Assembly: GCA_030248215.1 (NCBI GenBank)
Contig: JASANG010000879.1
Location: forward strand, 182,444 to 246,443
DNA length: 64,000 bases
From: Enoplolaimus lenunculus
Lineage: Eukaryota; Nematoda; Enoplea; Enoplida; Thoracostomopsidae
Direction of reading: 5' to 3'
Of this stretch, positions 1 to 14,528 are shown piece by piece. A program made the position numbers and the translations under genes. The notes beneath the pieces are model-generated. The model ran no database searches. It had not been told where the DNA came from and saw nothing but the letters and a program-made list of their open reading frames with translations. Positions within the stretch are counted from its first letter, which is position 1, and every line of letters starts with the position of its first letter.

Positions 1-401
1 ACTTAGACATAGGATAATTGTACATATTATTTAAAGAATGTGCGCTGAGCGGGACAAAACAAAAACTGACAGAAAACTTTTACAAAAATGTATTAGCAAA
101 TAACTTGCGTAATAGCAAGGAAATATGGCGGAAAATAGTGAGATATTTTAGTTTGCCTCACACCTCACATCCTGAACGAGTTTCGCTTGAGTTAAAGTGG
201 AGAAAATGTATCGTACCTGGTGATTCCCGTTTCGTTGGATATACACCAGACATGTTTACTGCTTGTGTTCGCTGTAGCCGTGGTAGAGTTGAATTCAGAG
301 CAGGCAAAATTATGAAACATTTGTTTTGCCCAAAGAATTAATATAGTTTAATCCAATGTAGTCTCACGGCTTCGTCTATTTCTTACCCTGTAACAATCGT
401 C

Positions 402-621
402 GGCCAATGTAAAGAACAGAGGCGGAACAGTATTTATTATAAGCATATTCCTAAACCTAAGCATAAGCTTAAGCTTAAGTTTAAGCCTACACGTTAGTAT
501 GAGAATATTCCTAAGCCTAAGCCTCTTAAGCCTAAGCCAAACAAAAAAATAGTCTAAAGCTTAAGCTTTCTCTTTTCTAGTCTTACAGAAAAATCTTCCG
601 CCCGTGGTGTTTACATGGGCC
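402..621. mobile_element. Family A MITE (telomere-hexamer, hAT-like), copy 1
   Basis: The left end GGCCAATGTAAAGAACAG is the inverted complement of the right end, which finishes in TTTACATGGGCC. The 8-bp flanks CAATCGTC (394-401) and CAATCATC (622-629) match at 7 of 8 bases, a target-site duplication. The interior is runs of CCTAAG-type hexamers followed by a CTTAAGCTT palindrome. There is no coding capacity. An 8-bp duplication is typical of hAT-type transposition; that assignment is an inference. Confidence 0.85.
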
Positions 622-3449
622 CAATCATCTAAAGGTCACACAATATTGTAGTTCTAACAATAAGATATTTTTTGGTGCCCAGATTGAGTTGAAATTCTAA
701 ATTTATCCTATACTTTCATTTCTAAAATGTTTAAGGCTCTCGTATAGGATTTAATACTCTTTGAGTTTACAGTAAACAAAAGAGGAATAATACTATATAA
801 ATATGTTGTTTTTTTCGCCAGCAAACGAGTGCTTCAAACGCGACCCAATAAAAGAAATCTAATAACAGTTTGACAAACAAGATATCTGGTTCGATGTCGG
901 TATATATACATCATGATAATTAATTTTACCTGAACCCCAGCTCTCTCTCGCGCGCGCAGCAGAACGGACGCATTCACAACGCTGCGCAATGTGGTCCATA
1001 ATTAAAAGAACACCGATAAGGACTGTGTTACTGCCAGTTTCTGGTTCGCATTAATACTTAAACAGGGTGTTGAAGCCACATCACATGCTTTGTGAAGTTT
1101 GCATGCTGGCAACGGTATAATATTTACATATGGGGCTCGCTCAGTAACAATGGGCGCAGCGCAACGCTTTTAAATTTTCAAATGCGATCGTTTGTATTGG
1201 ACTATAAGTGCTAAAATTTGCGTTTGGCTTTTCGCTAACAAAAATTGTTGCATTTGTATTTCCTCGTTGGAGATCCCCGTCGTTGGATCCGCTGCATCGG
1301 TGCCCTCTGTGTTAAATTATGTTTTAGGAGGCATGGTTTAGCTACGAAAAATTATTCACCGTATCGTGTTTAAAGGTTTTAGGTTTATAGTCAAAAATTA
1401 CAAGCGCAATAGTTGAACAAAACTGTATTCAGAACCCGCTAAAACGTTTTTTTTTCTACTTTCCCATACCAATTCTAATCAAATTAATTTGGTTTAATGA
1501 TAATGTGACTCATGTGTTGTTACTGTAGCGTGTGGATATAATGCTAAAATTTTGAGACCACTATTAATTATAATTGTTAAAAAATAGACTTTCCTGACTA
1601 CAATTATTTATTGCTGTAAAATGCGAAATTTCACCCTTGATCTCGGTTAAATTTAGTGTTCTTTATGGGTATATTTAACATTATGGCAAACCTTACCTAA
1701 TCTTAGCATACAGTTTCTATTTTATGCATCAGACTAAGTTAAGAATTGCATAATCGTCGGCATACGCAAGCCTGAGTACAACCGGTGATCCAGAAGGGAA
1801 CATGACTCCAGATGAAAATCGACCCAAGAGTCCAGACCCGGCAGAATTTTTGCCGGATAATTCCTCAAATTTGATAAAGAAATGTTTGGAATTTTGTCGT
1901 TCAATAAGTATATTTGTAAATTTTGGGCAATTATCAAAGTTCAAGTTTAATTTGATGAAAATACGTTCAAAGCCGTTTTAAAACACATTTGGTTGTTTCT
2001 AAAAATATCTGCAAAAAGTGGTTTGGCTTTGGCTCTTGTAAATTTTGTCTACCTCCGCAGGTAAATATTCTTCGTTTGTGTTCAGTTTGAAATTTTGATA
2101 AAATACGTTTTATGACAGTGATTTTTAGATCACTGCTATTGTTTCAACTAATTTGTACCTTTCGAATCTTTGAGACCTGATCTTCACTCGAACATATTAA
2201 GTTTTTCTTGGTAAGTAGCTGCATATACCACCTAATAGAAAGAGCATTCACTGCTTATATGTTCCAAGTTTCAAGGAATGGTATATGTTTTTAGTATGAA
2301 CCAAATTTGGGCGTTGAAAAATAGAAACAAACCTTAACAATAGATCATATTGTTTGTTCTCGTTTATATGTCATGCTTCAGAGTTTAGGTTTAGGATTAG
2401 GCTAAGGCTTCGGCTTCGGCTTGTGGTTGGAGTACACAAGAGCCAAAATTTGCTTATTCAAGATATGACCTTGAGCGAAGCATTTCGTTTTAACATACTT
2501 TGTTGCGAAACATAGCATTCTGAGGTTTGATAGACTGATGTAGATATTCAGCAAATTACTTTTAAGTATTAAGTAAACACTGTCTACGAAAAATGAAAAG
2601 TAAAAGAATTATGTTTCACGATTATTTAAATCGCGTTAACATGACGAATCTTTGCCGAAAACTTAGTTCCACGCTTTACGAACAACCCACTGAGTCCGTA
2701 TCCTTTGGATCCTAAACTTACCAGGAAAGTCGCGAGTTCTCTGTGAGCACTGTGAATTGACTAACTTGTATGGTCTCTTGCGGACAAATTTTGGCGTAGA
2801 CTTAGGTTTAGACTTAAGCTTTCAAAAAGAGTAAAAGCGTCACTTGTATTTGCTTATGTAGTTTTCAGCAGATAAGATTGCATTTGGATAACTTCGAAAG
2901 TACCCACTTCCTGTTTGACCGCTTCGGCGTAGGTACAATCCGAGATCCATTAATGTCCTATGCTCTATGTCAGTCAGTGTCAACCAGAGGTCCCTCAGTT
3001 TAAAGTAGTTTCAAATGATGAACGACTTGTTGTTAAGCTTAAGCAACATTACTGGCCAACTAAGTACAAATTCTCAAACGCTTTTAAAGTTGAGAGCGAA
3101 TAGTTTGGCCTGCAATTACAAGGCAGGCTACAAAACATCTGTTTTACGCAACTGATTTTAGAAGCTGTCAATTTCGAATAGCCAGTTACCGTCTGCGGGA
3201 GCAAATCAGTAATGTGGCGCCAAAACATAGATACCTACCGCCTAGCTATGTGATTAATCTTAAAACGTTAAATATTTAACGAAAAACTGTTTACTGTTTT
3301 GTATAAAGCATTGTTTGGGTCTAGCTTGTTTTAGACCTTTTTGTATCAAATTTATTTAGCAGATCTTATACTCTGTTCCACGTACAATATGTATATTGTT
3401 TCTTTAGCTGTTAAAATTTTTTTAACATTTTGCTTTATTAAAAACCATG

Positions 3450-4127
3450 CACACAAAATAAATTGTCGTAAATTTTCACGACTCTTAATCTCTTATACTT
3501 TCAAGACATATATGTCTTGTATTTCAAACATTAATAGCCTTAAACAACTTAGAAATTAGTTTCTTAATTCGGTTAAACATATATGTTTTATATTCAAAAA
3601 ATTGCTATTGCCAATTTATAGGACACAAATTACTTTCTTTCAAGAAATAGTTGCGTTTTATTCAAGAATTAATTTTCTGATTTTTATGTATTATGTAAAG
3701 AAGCTGCTCCGTTTATATTCTTAAAAAAGTATATACCTAAATAACCTAATTTCTAAAATATTTCGGGTTGACCTTTTCAGGTTCCCCCAACCTAAGTTTA
3801 CTGTTTTGGACGTAGCTTAGGTTGTTAAATTAGTGTATTGTGTTGAGCTCAAGCCTCCAATTTTGGAGTAGCTTTCCAAGGCAAATCTCTGTGTTTTAAG
3901 TTCAGAAGCATTTGTCTTATATTTCAGAAATGTTTTTCTCATCCATCATAAAACAAAGCCTTAATTTAAGACATTTAAGTGTGAAAAATTTGAGACCAAT
4001 ATTTCTGAAAAATTTAAGAAGTAAAAGTCTTGAATTCACAACATATATATGTGGAGTATGAATCAAGACATAATAGTCTTAAATCTCAGATAATATGTCT
4101 TGAATACAAGACAATTTATTTTGTGTG
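3450..4127. mobile_element. Inverted-repeat element (family I)
   Basis: The ends are a perfect 18-bp inverted repeat, CACACAAAATAAATTGTC at the left and its complement at the right. The interior is rich in short palindromic motifs around AAGACATATATGTCTT and GTCTTGAATTC. The ATG-started frame across the left end is chance. This is probably a non-autonomous DNA transposon. No target duplication could be fixed. Confidence 0.65.
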
Positions 4128-4847
4128 TAAAAAGTTTTTTCTTAACCAGGTGCAGATATCAATTATCTAGTCTGATTTTTAGGTTTCTGTCTGCATTTTA
4201 CTATACCATTGACATTGGGAAAACCAGCAATCGCGTGCATGCATCAGTGAAATACCGCAAACCTTGGTATTAATCTTTAGTACTGCAGTCGCGTTTGGTT
4301 TTACTACTGCTTCATCTGCGATATTTTTTGACATCGGAAATCAAGGATCAACCACCAGCAAGCAGTATCAGAAATTTTCGGTTTTTCCACTAAGTGTGTG
4401 TGAACTTTGAACCATGTATTTGATATAAAATTTGAAAGGGACGGAGGTGGCGACAAAATGTAGTTGCTCTTCGACGTGGCTACATTAAACACGCCACTGA
4501 CCCCAATTCCTTATACAGGCGTCTAGTAGCTAGCTTGGTATAAGCCCAAATCGTTACTTTACAGGTGCTTAAATTATTACTTTACGCAAATGTAAACAAA
4601 TTTAATTTTTTTAAATTAAATAAATTAAACCGTGGATCGCTATTACCGACGACCACGACGGCTTCCTTCCGTTGATTATTGTCCTGATTTTGACGCGATG
4701 CGGCAAGCGATTGAAGTTGCGAAAAGTAAAGTTCACAGTTGTTTATTAACGAATTGCTAACGTTTAAGCATTGTTCGACGTATGCAAACGTTGGGGTAGG
4801 GTGCATTGGCTGCCCAGAGGTAAAACCTTGAGGTCAGAGCCCAAATT

Positions 4848-5063
4848 GTCAAATGAATATGACAACTATCATCAGTTAGTAATAGGTTTTCAAACTTACT
4901 AATTATTGCAGTTGTCGAACTGAAAATTAAAAAGGGGTATAGCAAATCATATGCGAAAAATGTGCAGAATCATGGGCATCAGGCTTTTACTTGTTCAAAA
5001 GTTATAAGATCTAACACCGAATGGTGATAGGTACTACACACACTGAGAATATTGGTACTATAC
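4848..5063. mobile_element. Family G MITE, copy 1
   Basis: The left part contains ATCAGTTAGTAATAGGTTTTC and the right part reads as a variant of GTGATAGGTACTACACACACTGAGAATAT. Both are diverged versions of the family G termini (consensus TATTCTCAAATGTATATAGC followed by ACCTATCACC). The middle shares the AAAAATGTGC motif with the copies near 29.5 and 41.4 kb. Confidence 0.55.
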
Positions 5064-6483
5064 TCCAAACCCTCCGTTGGAACAAGTTGCAAATAATATA
5101 CATTAATGTGGTATGTTAAGAATTTCTACATATCGTTTAAATATTGTCTGATGGCGTAATAGGACTTTATTTCAAATAATTATAGCTAAAAATTTTGGCC
5201 TCTACAATCCACAGATTGCTGAAAAACCTGTAAAAGTTTGTTTTTGCATCGACTCCCTATAATTTTTTGGGTGGGATTTATCTCTTACTCATTCATGTGC
5301 ATACGCCCCTGACTACGGTTGGGACCGTTTTGTGTAAAATCGGTGTGGGAGGAAGTGCTCAGGAGCCTGCCGATTTGCGATTTGTAAAACCGTTATAGCA
5401 CTTAAACTTGACTATTAAACTTAAAATTATTGATCGAAATTTTAGCTTGCAACGTAAAAACCAACTCCTAGAGCCATGCGCGTGTTTTGGATGCGTGCAA
5501 CTCGCTTAAGCTTATTTCTTTGTTGAAAAATATACTTCTAAAAAAGTTAAAAAAAACGAAAAACGATAGTATAATTTTAAACAGGGGTAAATTAAATAAA
5601 TATCATTTAAAATATAACGTTTTTTTGACAAAGACCGCATTCGTCGTCAAATTTAACTTCAAAATCAACTTATAAACCTATATTTTGTGAAATTTGAAAC
5701 TAATTTAATGATGACCGCTTTATTATTAGTCAGCAGATGCATTTTTGTCGCAGTAATTCAATTTTATCAACTGTACTCGATAGCTCAATCGACCCGTTTC
5801 TCGGAAATAGCGTCTTTTTCGTTTATTCAACAATAGTTAATGTAAAATTACGACTATTGTGACCAAATTTTTTCTTGTATGCGCATGACCTATAAGTATG
5901 TCTTTTTCGGGTAATTTTCAGGCATAAGTATTGCTAAGAGCCTTAGTGTCAAACACTTGTTTAACACGACACATATTTTTGAGACGACCTGTAAGCCGTA
6001 TCTTTTAAAATGACAAATTTTCGGTGTACAGATTTTAAAATCCTTTTTGCTCAAATGTTATCGTTTGTGGCAAATTGTTTGGAAGATGGTTTAGCTATTT
6101 TGAATGGAAATTTAATGCAGAATTTTTTGAAAAGAATTTTTGGTTGTACCCAGTCTCTGACCCTTTCAGGGCCTGCTTGTTTATATATGATCCAACAGTT
6201 AACTTCCGCCCACGCCTTAACGCCCAGTAAAAATGTACCTGGGTTTTGTATATATTCAGAAGCTGAGCTTTTTTAGGCTTAGATTTGAGAAAAGGTTTAC
6301 CTAATTGACTAAGCCTTTTCCCAAGCGTAAGCCTGAGCCTAAGCTAAAATTTTAAATGTGGGTTGAAGTGTATAATAGCGTGTTGTAAGCATATGAGACA
6401 TGCTTGTACGCGTGTATATGCAAGTACATTGCACTATATAATATGCTTACAGACAGCATACGGTCGACACATATATATAACCT

Positions 6484-6588
6484 GACTCCGTGACGCAGCG
6501 GTAGAGCGCTTGCTTGTTAGAAATCCAACACTTTTCCAGCTGTTTAGTTAAAAAGGTCTGAAATCCCGGTTCCTACTCAGACACCATA
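6484..6588 (+). repeat. tRNA-like sequence, probable SINE head or tRNA pseudogene
   Basis: TGACGCAGCGGTAGAGCGC at 6491-6509 matches the internal A box of a tRNA gene, and GGTTCCTACTC at 6568-6578 is a fair B box. The spacing is about 60 bp, longer than in an ordinary tRNA, and the putative acceptor stem does not pair. A tRNA-derived repeat is therefore more likely than a working tRNA gene. Confidence 0.35.
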
Positions 6589-7204
6589 ATCTGACCAGCA
6601 AAATGTAAAACTTTATGTTTGGATACAATTAATGGTTACTTTGTAAAAACGTTTAACACACAAGTCTGTAATTTTAATATCAGTATCAGCCGAGAATAAT
6701 CAAGTATGTTATAAACATGGCGTTTCAAATATTAATCAGTACGTTCATGAACACTTAACAAAACCTCATTTTCATCAACTATATTGCCAAATGTTGTTCT
6801 TTTGATGGTCAGATCTCAGTTATTTGACACAACGCAGGAGAAAATAAATTTTGGCACATATACCACTAAAACAAAGTCGGTTCAGTAAATAGGAAAACAT
6901 CGACAACTAGTATGTGGAGTAACACGCACAAGTTCAGTTTCAATTTATTCAAAAATGAAATTTTTCCAAATCATGGGGGAGCGATGGCCACCTTGACCCC
7001 CCTTCCCCGGCTGCGCACTAGGCGCTAAGCATTCACACAATTAGACAACAAAATCAAAGAAACATAATATACGACTTCTGATTTCTAGAATTTATGTGTT
7101 TGGGTACAAAAGGTTCAAACCCTTGCTATATTTAGCTCGTTCATTTAGTTTCCGACGCTGGCTGGAGGGAATATATTTTAGCACCGGAACTCACTGTGTT
7201 ATTT

Positions 7205-7395
7205 TAATGAAAGCACTATCCAGGGCGTTCACAGAAAATTATGTTTGGGGTAGGCACCGAATAATTTTGGAAGACCACTACAATTGCAATTCAAGATCTT
7301 TTACTTAAGATCGAGTCTATTTGGAGGGGGTGGGGAACCAGCAAAATTTGGGGGAGGGCATGGCCGCCAGTGTCTCCCCCGTGGGGACGCCCTTG
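7205..7395. repeat. Family F dispersed repeat, uninterrupted copy
   Basis: This is similar over its length to 24848-25212. Shared blocks include GGGGTAGGCACCGAATAATT, GCAATTCAAGAT, a TCTATTTGG(A)GGGG block, CCAGCAAAATTTGGGG and GGACGCC near the right end. The 24.9-kb copy carries a family A insertion exactly where this copy is continuous. The transposon class is unknown. Confidence 0.5.
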
Positions 7396-7799
7396 AGCAC
7401 TATAAATATCAATTTTATATGCCGAAATTACTATAAAGTGCATATACATACATAAAAGAAATTTTAGCATATTTTACAAACAAAGAAAAACAAGCCGGCT
7501 CCTAACCAGGTCAAAACGCTCGGCAAAGTAGCCCAAAATACGTTCATGAGTGACATGATGTTAATTTCGCCTGACTTATAACGGGATATAAAACTGTACA
7601 AGAAGCGCCAAAAATTTCCGAAAGGTCTAAAGTTTTTTCCCCTGGAACAACTTTGGAAACGATTCCAAACAAAGCTGACTGTATAGTATATACGGTTCAA
7701 GGTTTTAAATGGCAGATACTATGTGAAACTGTTTAGGAAAATATATCTCATATAAAAACCTGATCAGGTAGTTTATGATACTTTTGGCTAATTATATTC

Positions 7800-7966
7800 A
7801 TTCTTTGACCGTCCTACGGGTGACGGATGGTGACGAACGGCGCCGTACGGGTGACGCACGGTGACGGACCGCACCGTACGGGTGACGCACGGTGACGGAC
7901 GGCGCCGTACGGGTGACGCACGGTGATGGACGGAGCCGGAAGTTATGTATAGCGCAACCCTTATGC
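7800..7966. mobile_element. Family B MITE, right-hand fragment with 10-bp satellite
   Basis: It contains repeated GTGACGGACGG / GGTGACGCAC units, the complement of the satellite in the full copy at 57734-58156. It ends in TATAGCGCAACCC followed by TTA, identical in form to the right end of the full copy. The matching left end is not visible, so this copy is truncated or internally deleted. Confidence 0.6.
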
Positions 7967-10900
7967 ATTAATTGTGATTTTCCAACACAGAATTCGTCTA
8001 AAACCGAATTTGGATATTCAGCTGTTAATAAAATACAAAGTTTTCATGCTAAATTGTTTGATTTGATACCACCTGCTCTTTTTGCTACTAAGTAATACAA
8101 AAAGTTGTAAATGGTGATTAGCAATAAATGCTATATATATTTATATAAATGAGGTTATAAGAACAACTTTCGCTCAAATTCATGTGTGGGGTTGATAGGC
8201 GTTTAAGCACACACGACGTAAATTGGTTTTTATATGCAATAAGACAGATATTTATTATTTTTTTTCGTGCTTTCAAACGTATAAAAAACACACGCGCATT
8301 ATATGGCGCGGTGGTTAATTTGTTTCCGGAATAGGCTGCTGCAAAAGAAACTCAATTCTCTCAAACCACATGCGTAAGTTTGCAAATATTTTAACAGCCG
8401 CTAGCAGATTGAAGCGGGCACTCTATCCAGGCTCTTTCCCGTTTAACAGGAACCAAAACCAAAATTCTGGTCCAAGATTTAGTGTCGAAATTGCGTTTGA
8501 GTTCTCGCTTGCTTCACTCGAGAGAGCTTTATTGGTCTATGTATGGCTTGTCCCCTGCCCAAAAGGTTCTGGATCCGCCACTGTTGTGAAACACACGTAG
8601 CTGCTGTTAGGTATTGGGAACACTTTTGCTGAATTTATGCATAGTTTAACACGTCACAATTATTGATAAAAATAGGTAACTGGCCTTCCTGGTTAGGTCG
8701 GTGCAGATTGTTTAATTTACAACCGTCGTCTAAGTTATGTAAATTCACCACAGCGGTGAGCAGAACGATACGACATGCTGTTATTTTGCAATTTTCGCAA
8801 CGGTTTGCGATTATATGCTTAACAAGAGATAGAATGCGCTCGAAATTCAATCGTAAAATAATTGCATTTTGCACAACAAACCGCTAGAGAACAAAATATT
8901 GTGTAAATTGATTTCTATTTTATGCATTTTTATTTCGTATAAAGTGGCAAAAACATTAAATAACAAATTTATAGTATGGCAAATGTTGGTGCCAAATGTT
9001 TTGCAAGAAATTTTTTGCTTGTTTGTGCAATTTCACAGCCATCTTATGCTGTTGTTTTACGCAAAATCACACCTCACAACTGCGTCTTTTAAATTGAAAA
9101 TTGGCACAATATCAATGTTGAAAAGTTGAAAAAATTTACTATGCTGATTTCATAACAGAAATGGAAATGAAGCCCTGTTAAAACGCCAATTTTTGCTGCA
9201 AAGAATTTGCCGCTTCAAATTGCACACAGAACTGTCATTAATAGTCAACAACCAATGAGAATGCGGCTGCAATAAAATCAAAGAACTTGTATAGTTACTC
9301 ACACATGTGAACTAAATTTCTAGCTATGATTATGAATGAATTATTTGCAGCTGCAGTTTTTTCGAATGGAATTTAAACAAAACTGGCAAGTGCAAGTTAC
9401 AGCTGCAAGTTCTCGCAGCAAAAAATTGCACGTGTGAATTAGGCTTAAAATTGTTTAGTTTAACAAAAATATTTAGACATAACGAAGTCTGCTTTAAAGC
9501 TTGCAATTACTTTTCTTGAAAGTTATGCTGTAACTTTTGACACATTGTGCCGTCGGATTCCAGCTGTTATTGTTTCATGGTTCGCGAAAGAACTGCCGTA
9601 GTTTGACTTCGACTTTTGTAAACTCATTTCATGATTAATTTGCTTGAAAATTTGTTTGCCGTATTTTTTAAGTTTGCTTAAGAGCAGGATGCATCTCATA
9701 TATGACGTAACGCTGGTATCTAAGCCTTGAATAAAGCGCATTAAGCTTACTAGTACACTCCGGTCACAATTTTAAGCCCAACTCGTCGGCAGACAACTCG
9801 TCGACCTAACAACTTGTAAATTAATATTTCATCGACTCGATAATTTGTCGCCGATGATTTATGCTTAGGCTTAGGCCTAGGCTTATTATTACGCTTAGAA
9901 TTGTGCTTATATTTATTAATAATTACGGTTCGGACACTATCAGAAGCAAGTTGACGGACGACAAATTGTCGTAGGTTCAACTAAAATACACTAGCAACGT
10001 TCGTATTTATTATACATAGCAGTACTGTGTGTTCCTTTAGCCCTACTAAGTTTTTAGCTTTTCTTTTGCACCAACAGTTTCAGAAATAAAGTTATCTCAC
10101 GCGTGTGTAAGTAAACATGACATACCGAACAAGGTCTTGGCGGCCAAACCGGAATACCTTTCAATAGGTCCTAATTCTCTTTCCTGTATTCTATGTCTCG
10201 GTTTTACAGAGGACACAGGGTGTATGATGGTCGCATCAAAATAGCCAGTACTAAAGAAAATATTAGATTTCAGCGTAGTGCTTTTCATGGGCTTCGCAAA
10301 TATATTGGGTCGACGCTTACAACGAGGGGTCTGGGGGAGACAGAAACTTTTGAATTAAACCGCTATTAAAAATTTATGTCAAGTTTAACTTTATATATTT
10401 TACCTATGTATAAATTGACAGCGGACATAGAGGTTGCAATTCACCCCTTTAAACATATATCTGTGATAGCAGGATATCCATAAATACATCTGCATTTGCG
10501 TTTGCGTCCGAAAATTGCAGCAACTGAAAAAATTTCATTGGTTTTCAGGCCTTTTGTAGTGAGGCCTGTGAAAGATTTTGGTAAATTTCTCGTTTAGTTT
10601 TGATCGGAAACTTTTATTGGCTAAAGTTGTACGACTGTTGAAATAAGAATCAAATTTTGTCAATTTTAAAAATGAAATATTCGAAAAATAGTTTTTCAAC
10701 AAATACAGAATTTTTACTAGGAATCGTTTACGCAGCATTGTTTCAGCCACTCAAACTATAAGTTAACAAATGAGTTGTTTAGTTGAAGCGCTTCAAGCAG
10801 CTAATATAAACTCAAAGGGCTCCCGCGTACGCGGTAAATAGTTGTTCGAGAATTTGGGTAACTGGTAAGGCAGGGGACTTTATCATATTATTGTCTTTTT

Positions 10901-13900
10901 ATGTGTTCACTTGCATGTATCATTTTGTGACCGCAAAGATGATGGCCCCCTGTTACTGCGTCACCGCTTTGCAGGCTAAAACAAAGCAACAGTGAGCTCG
11001 TAAGTGCAACAATCTAACTTATTGCAACGAATGTTGGCAATTCTAGCTAATTCAGCATAAACACACAGCTTAGATATTGCTAGCGACATAGACAAGAAGT
11101 ATTTAGTATGCAGCTCAATGCTCTGTTTATATGTGAACAGGCTACGGTCGTTCAGACTAAAATAACTACTATGGTATTGAATTTCTTTAATCTCAGCCAT
11201 GTTCACGTGTCTAAATTTCTTAAGATACAATTATCAGCGATTAGACGGCTTTGTTCCTTAAATACCTTAACTTCCAGCTTCATACAATGACCAAATACTT
11301 CATGAATTCTAACAGAAATTGTGCGTTTCAGTACGCTTCTCTAGACACTCACGTTAAGGTTTTGCATCTGGATAACTGCTTAGGATTGACCTTAGCCCAA
11401 GAAAGGCTTACCTATGCCTAAAGCCTAAGTTTAATTATCTATGACTTTTTCTAACCCTATGATACAGTGTACTGAATCAATTATAACAAGGACCAAATTA
11501 TTCAGCTTAAATCTGTACCGTCATCCGCTTTTGACACGAATACTCAAAAGAATTTTTGCGTATGTAATGTTTTAAAATTTTGCCATTATTTCAAACAGCA
11601 ATAGAGCTTTCAGATATTAAATTTTTTTTTGCACGAGAGGGTGTTGCTAGCGGGCGACAAAACATTTTCAGACCGCAGGAGTGTACGCAGGGCTTTTCTA
11701 TGCCTTTAACAGAACATTTTTAGTTTCTCCACAAATTTTGAGGACATATTTTCGTATTTCACTCTTGTATACACCAATGTTCCACCATATATCAGCGCTC
11801 AAAACCATGTCGATACAATATTTTAGGCAAAATTTTACAGTATATGGGTAGGTCTGGTCCACGAACCACTAATCTCCGGTTATCGTAATTTGATTCGAAG
11901 TTGCTTCTTTAATAACAAATATGGTTGATCCTAATTTCTTCCTGACAATACCAACCATCGAATATAACAGGGAGCGGAAAAGATTATTCCATAGCAATCC
12001 TAAAGCGGATAGCCATCAAATCCGAAAAATCCGATCATGGTAGGCAATCAATAGTCAAAAGACATGGTTTAAAAATCAACCGCATTTTTAACATTGAATA
12101 TTTTCAGCTCTAACAATAAATAGTTGTTTTGGTGGGTTTTTACGGCTATCCACGATTAAATATTTCTAGTAGTGTCCGTTGACACCTCAGACACCCATAT
12201 TCATGTATGCCAGTGATATCTTTTTTTACTGAATTGTCGTTGTCGAAAAGACGGCGACATTACAAAAACTCAGCAAGACTTAATATAATAAACGGTAAAA
12301 TATGGCGTGGTCAAATAATTTAAACGTTCTTTGCAACCTTTAGAATTGAGAGTGGCAAAATTTTACTATAAAATTTTTAAAAATTTAAATGGCATGCTGA
12401 GCACATGTCAGTCAATCTCTGCAATTATTGCATATATTTGATTTTAGAAATCGCACCCTATGCAGTGTAATTATATTGATTTTTTCCAATCAAAAGTTTA
12501 ACGTAGTTAAAAAATTATTATCACAGCGAGAATCCACACATTTACGTCATTGCTAAAGGAAGAAATGCCTTAATCGTTTTTGTTCAAAAGTATACAATTC
12601 GGAACTCTTTAAAATTTGCTAAATTTTTTTGTACGACCTGTAATTCTTAAAATCATATTTATTGTTACGCTGACTGCCGTGCCGCTCTGCTCGAAAAACA
12701 ATGTATATTGTCGGATTTTCTCCGCGATATAAATTTTTCTACGACGTCAAACAAATTACACGTCGATGAAATTTTCTATTCCCATCCTGCCCACCACTGC
12801 TAAAAAGCCTCCTTATTTCGGGATAAACGATCTTAAGGGAATATTAGCGAAATCTATTATTTAGTAAATTGTTTCTTCGGATTAGGCAGTCGGCGCTCAC
12901 TGATCGGTTTTCAAATTTTCGGCATGTTAAAAAACTTGAATTTCAACGAGGCAGTTGTAAACCCACACAAATTTAATCCCAAAACGAAATCTGATCAAAC
13001 GTGAGCTTAAACCTTAAGCCTAAAACTAGTGTTTATGTCAAAATTTGAAAAATTTGAATAATTTTCATGAAGTGTATAAGAACTCGTGTTGTATAAAGTG
13101 TGGAAGTAGGATACGAATATTAAAGCTGTCCTTTGGCCAATATCAATTTTGCGTCACAGCGATTTTGTGAATTAAGTTCGATACTAACGGCGAACTAAGC
13201 GCTTCAAGTGTGTCAAATACCTACAAATTTGAGTTTTATTTGAGTTACCGTACTTTTATCGTACACATACAGCGTAAGCTTGTTAATATGCTAATTTTAT
13301 TTTCACAGTTTTGTTTCAGTTTTCTTTCGATAGGTAAACTTAAGATTGATCATAGACGTAACGAAAGATCCTCTGCACTATTACCCCTATTGTGGTGCAA
13401 ATATCTAATCCACCCGTTAATGAAACGCGGAAAGTTAATATTTTGCTAACAGAAATGAATAATTAAAAACCTATTCATACGTGCACGTTTTTGCAGCGAG
13501 AAGTAGCAGCTGCAACTTGCAAGAAATTGCAGCTCCAAATACATACATGCAAACAAATATTACTTTCATGCTGAATATTGAGGAAAAATTATACGAATAA
13601 TTGCTACTAAATATAATTTGCACGTATAAACACGCTTACAAATCGATTGAACTTGTTACACCTGAATTTTTGATTGTTCCATCTAAGATATTGTTTTTAG
13701 TGCTTGATTTAATTCTAACATCTATTTTGTTTGATATTTGCAGTCCACCACGATGATGGCTGTGCTCGTTTTACATCAACCAAACTATATAACCACACCT
13801 TAAAAGAGTCTCCGGCTCCACCTAGTGTCTCTCAGAACTTAAGTTATGCTTATGCATTGCTAGAAGGCGTTTAAAATGTGAACAAGTGCTATGGCGGATG

Positions 13901-14400
13901 CGTCCGCAATGTACAACTAACCTGGAGCCTTGCATGGCAACGAATAATATTGTATTCATTTACAAAGGTTGGCGGACAATCACGTGTGGGTGTCGGTCGC
14001 CATGCAAATGAGGACGAGATGGCTATGGGGTAGCCAGGACCAGAATTCAGTTTGAAATTCGGGAATCTTGAAAGCGGTTGCATATTGTGTCCGATTTGAC
14101 GACATTTGAATTGTTATACTTTGTATCAGGTTTATACGTTGTGGAAGTATCAGGTTTATACGTTGTGAAACGCATAGCGTGTTTAACAGTTAATTGAATC
14201 TTAGCTTACCACGGAAGTCCAAAGTGAAGGAGACCAACTGCATTTGGGTTTAACCGGGGCTAGCGCATAGCGCGTTGAAAAGAATACAGCACATGGTGTT
14301 GTTGTTTTATGTATTAATTGGGGAAAACAGGGGAAAACCGGGGAATCGCAGTTAGTAATTCTAACTGGGTGAGTTTCACTATTCTGCAAGAAACTGGGCC

Positions 14401-14528
14401 ATTCTAACGGGGTTAGTCTGGTCTGAAAAATTAGTGTCATTCTAACAGGGTTAGTCTGGTCAGAAAAATGGGCGTCATCCTAACGGACTTAGTCCGGTCG
14501 GAAAAATTGGTGTAATTCTAACGTGGTT
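14401..14528. repeat. 38-bp tandem repeat, about 3.4 copies
   Basis: Units begin with ATTCTAAC or ATCCTAAC at 14401, 14439, 14477 and 14515, exactly 38 bp apart, each continuing with GTTAGTCTGGTC and GAAAAAT variants. A looser related unit precedes it near 14355. Confidence 0.8.

Noticed and set aside
18-341. 107-codon + strand open frame at the left edge with several cysteines
   Set aside because: No domain recognised, no convincing acceptor or polyadenylation signal, and the length is within what chance gives here. It could be a last exon of a gene to the left but cannot be supported.
402-621. True interstitial telomere or chromosome-end fusion
   Set aside because: The hexamer tracts are short, degenerate and bounded by transposon ends with target duplications, so insertion explains them better.
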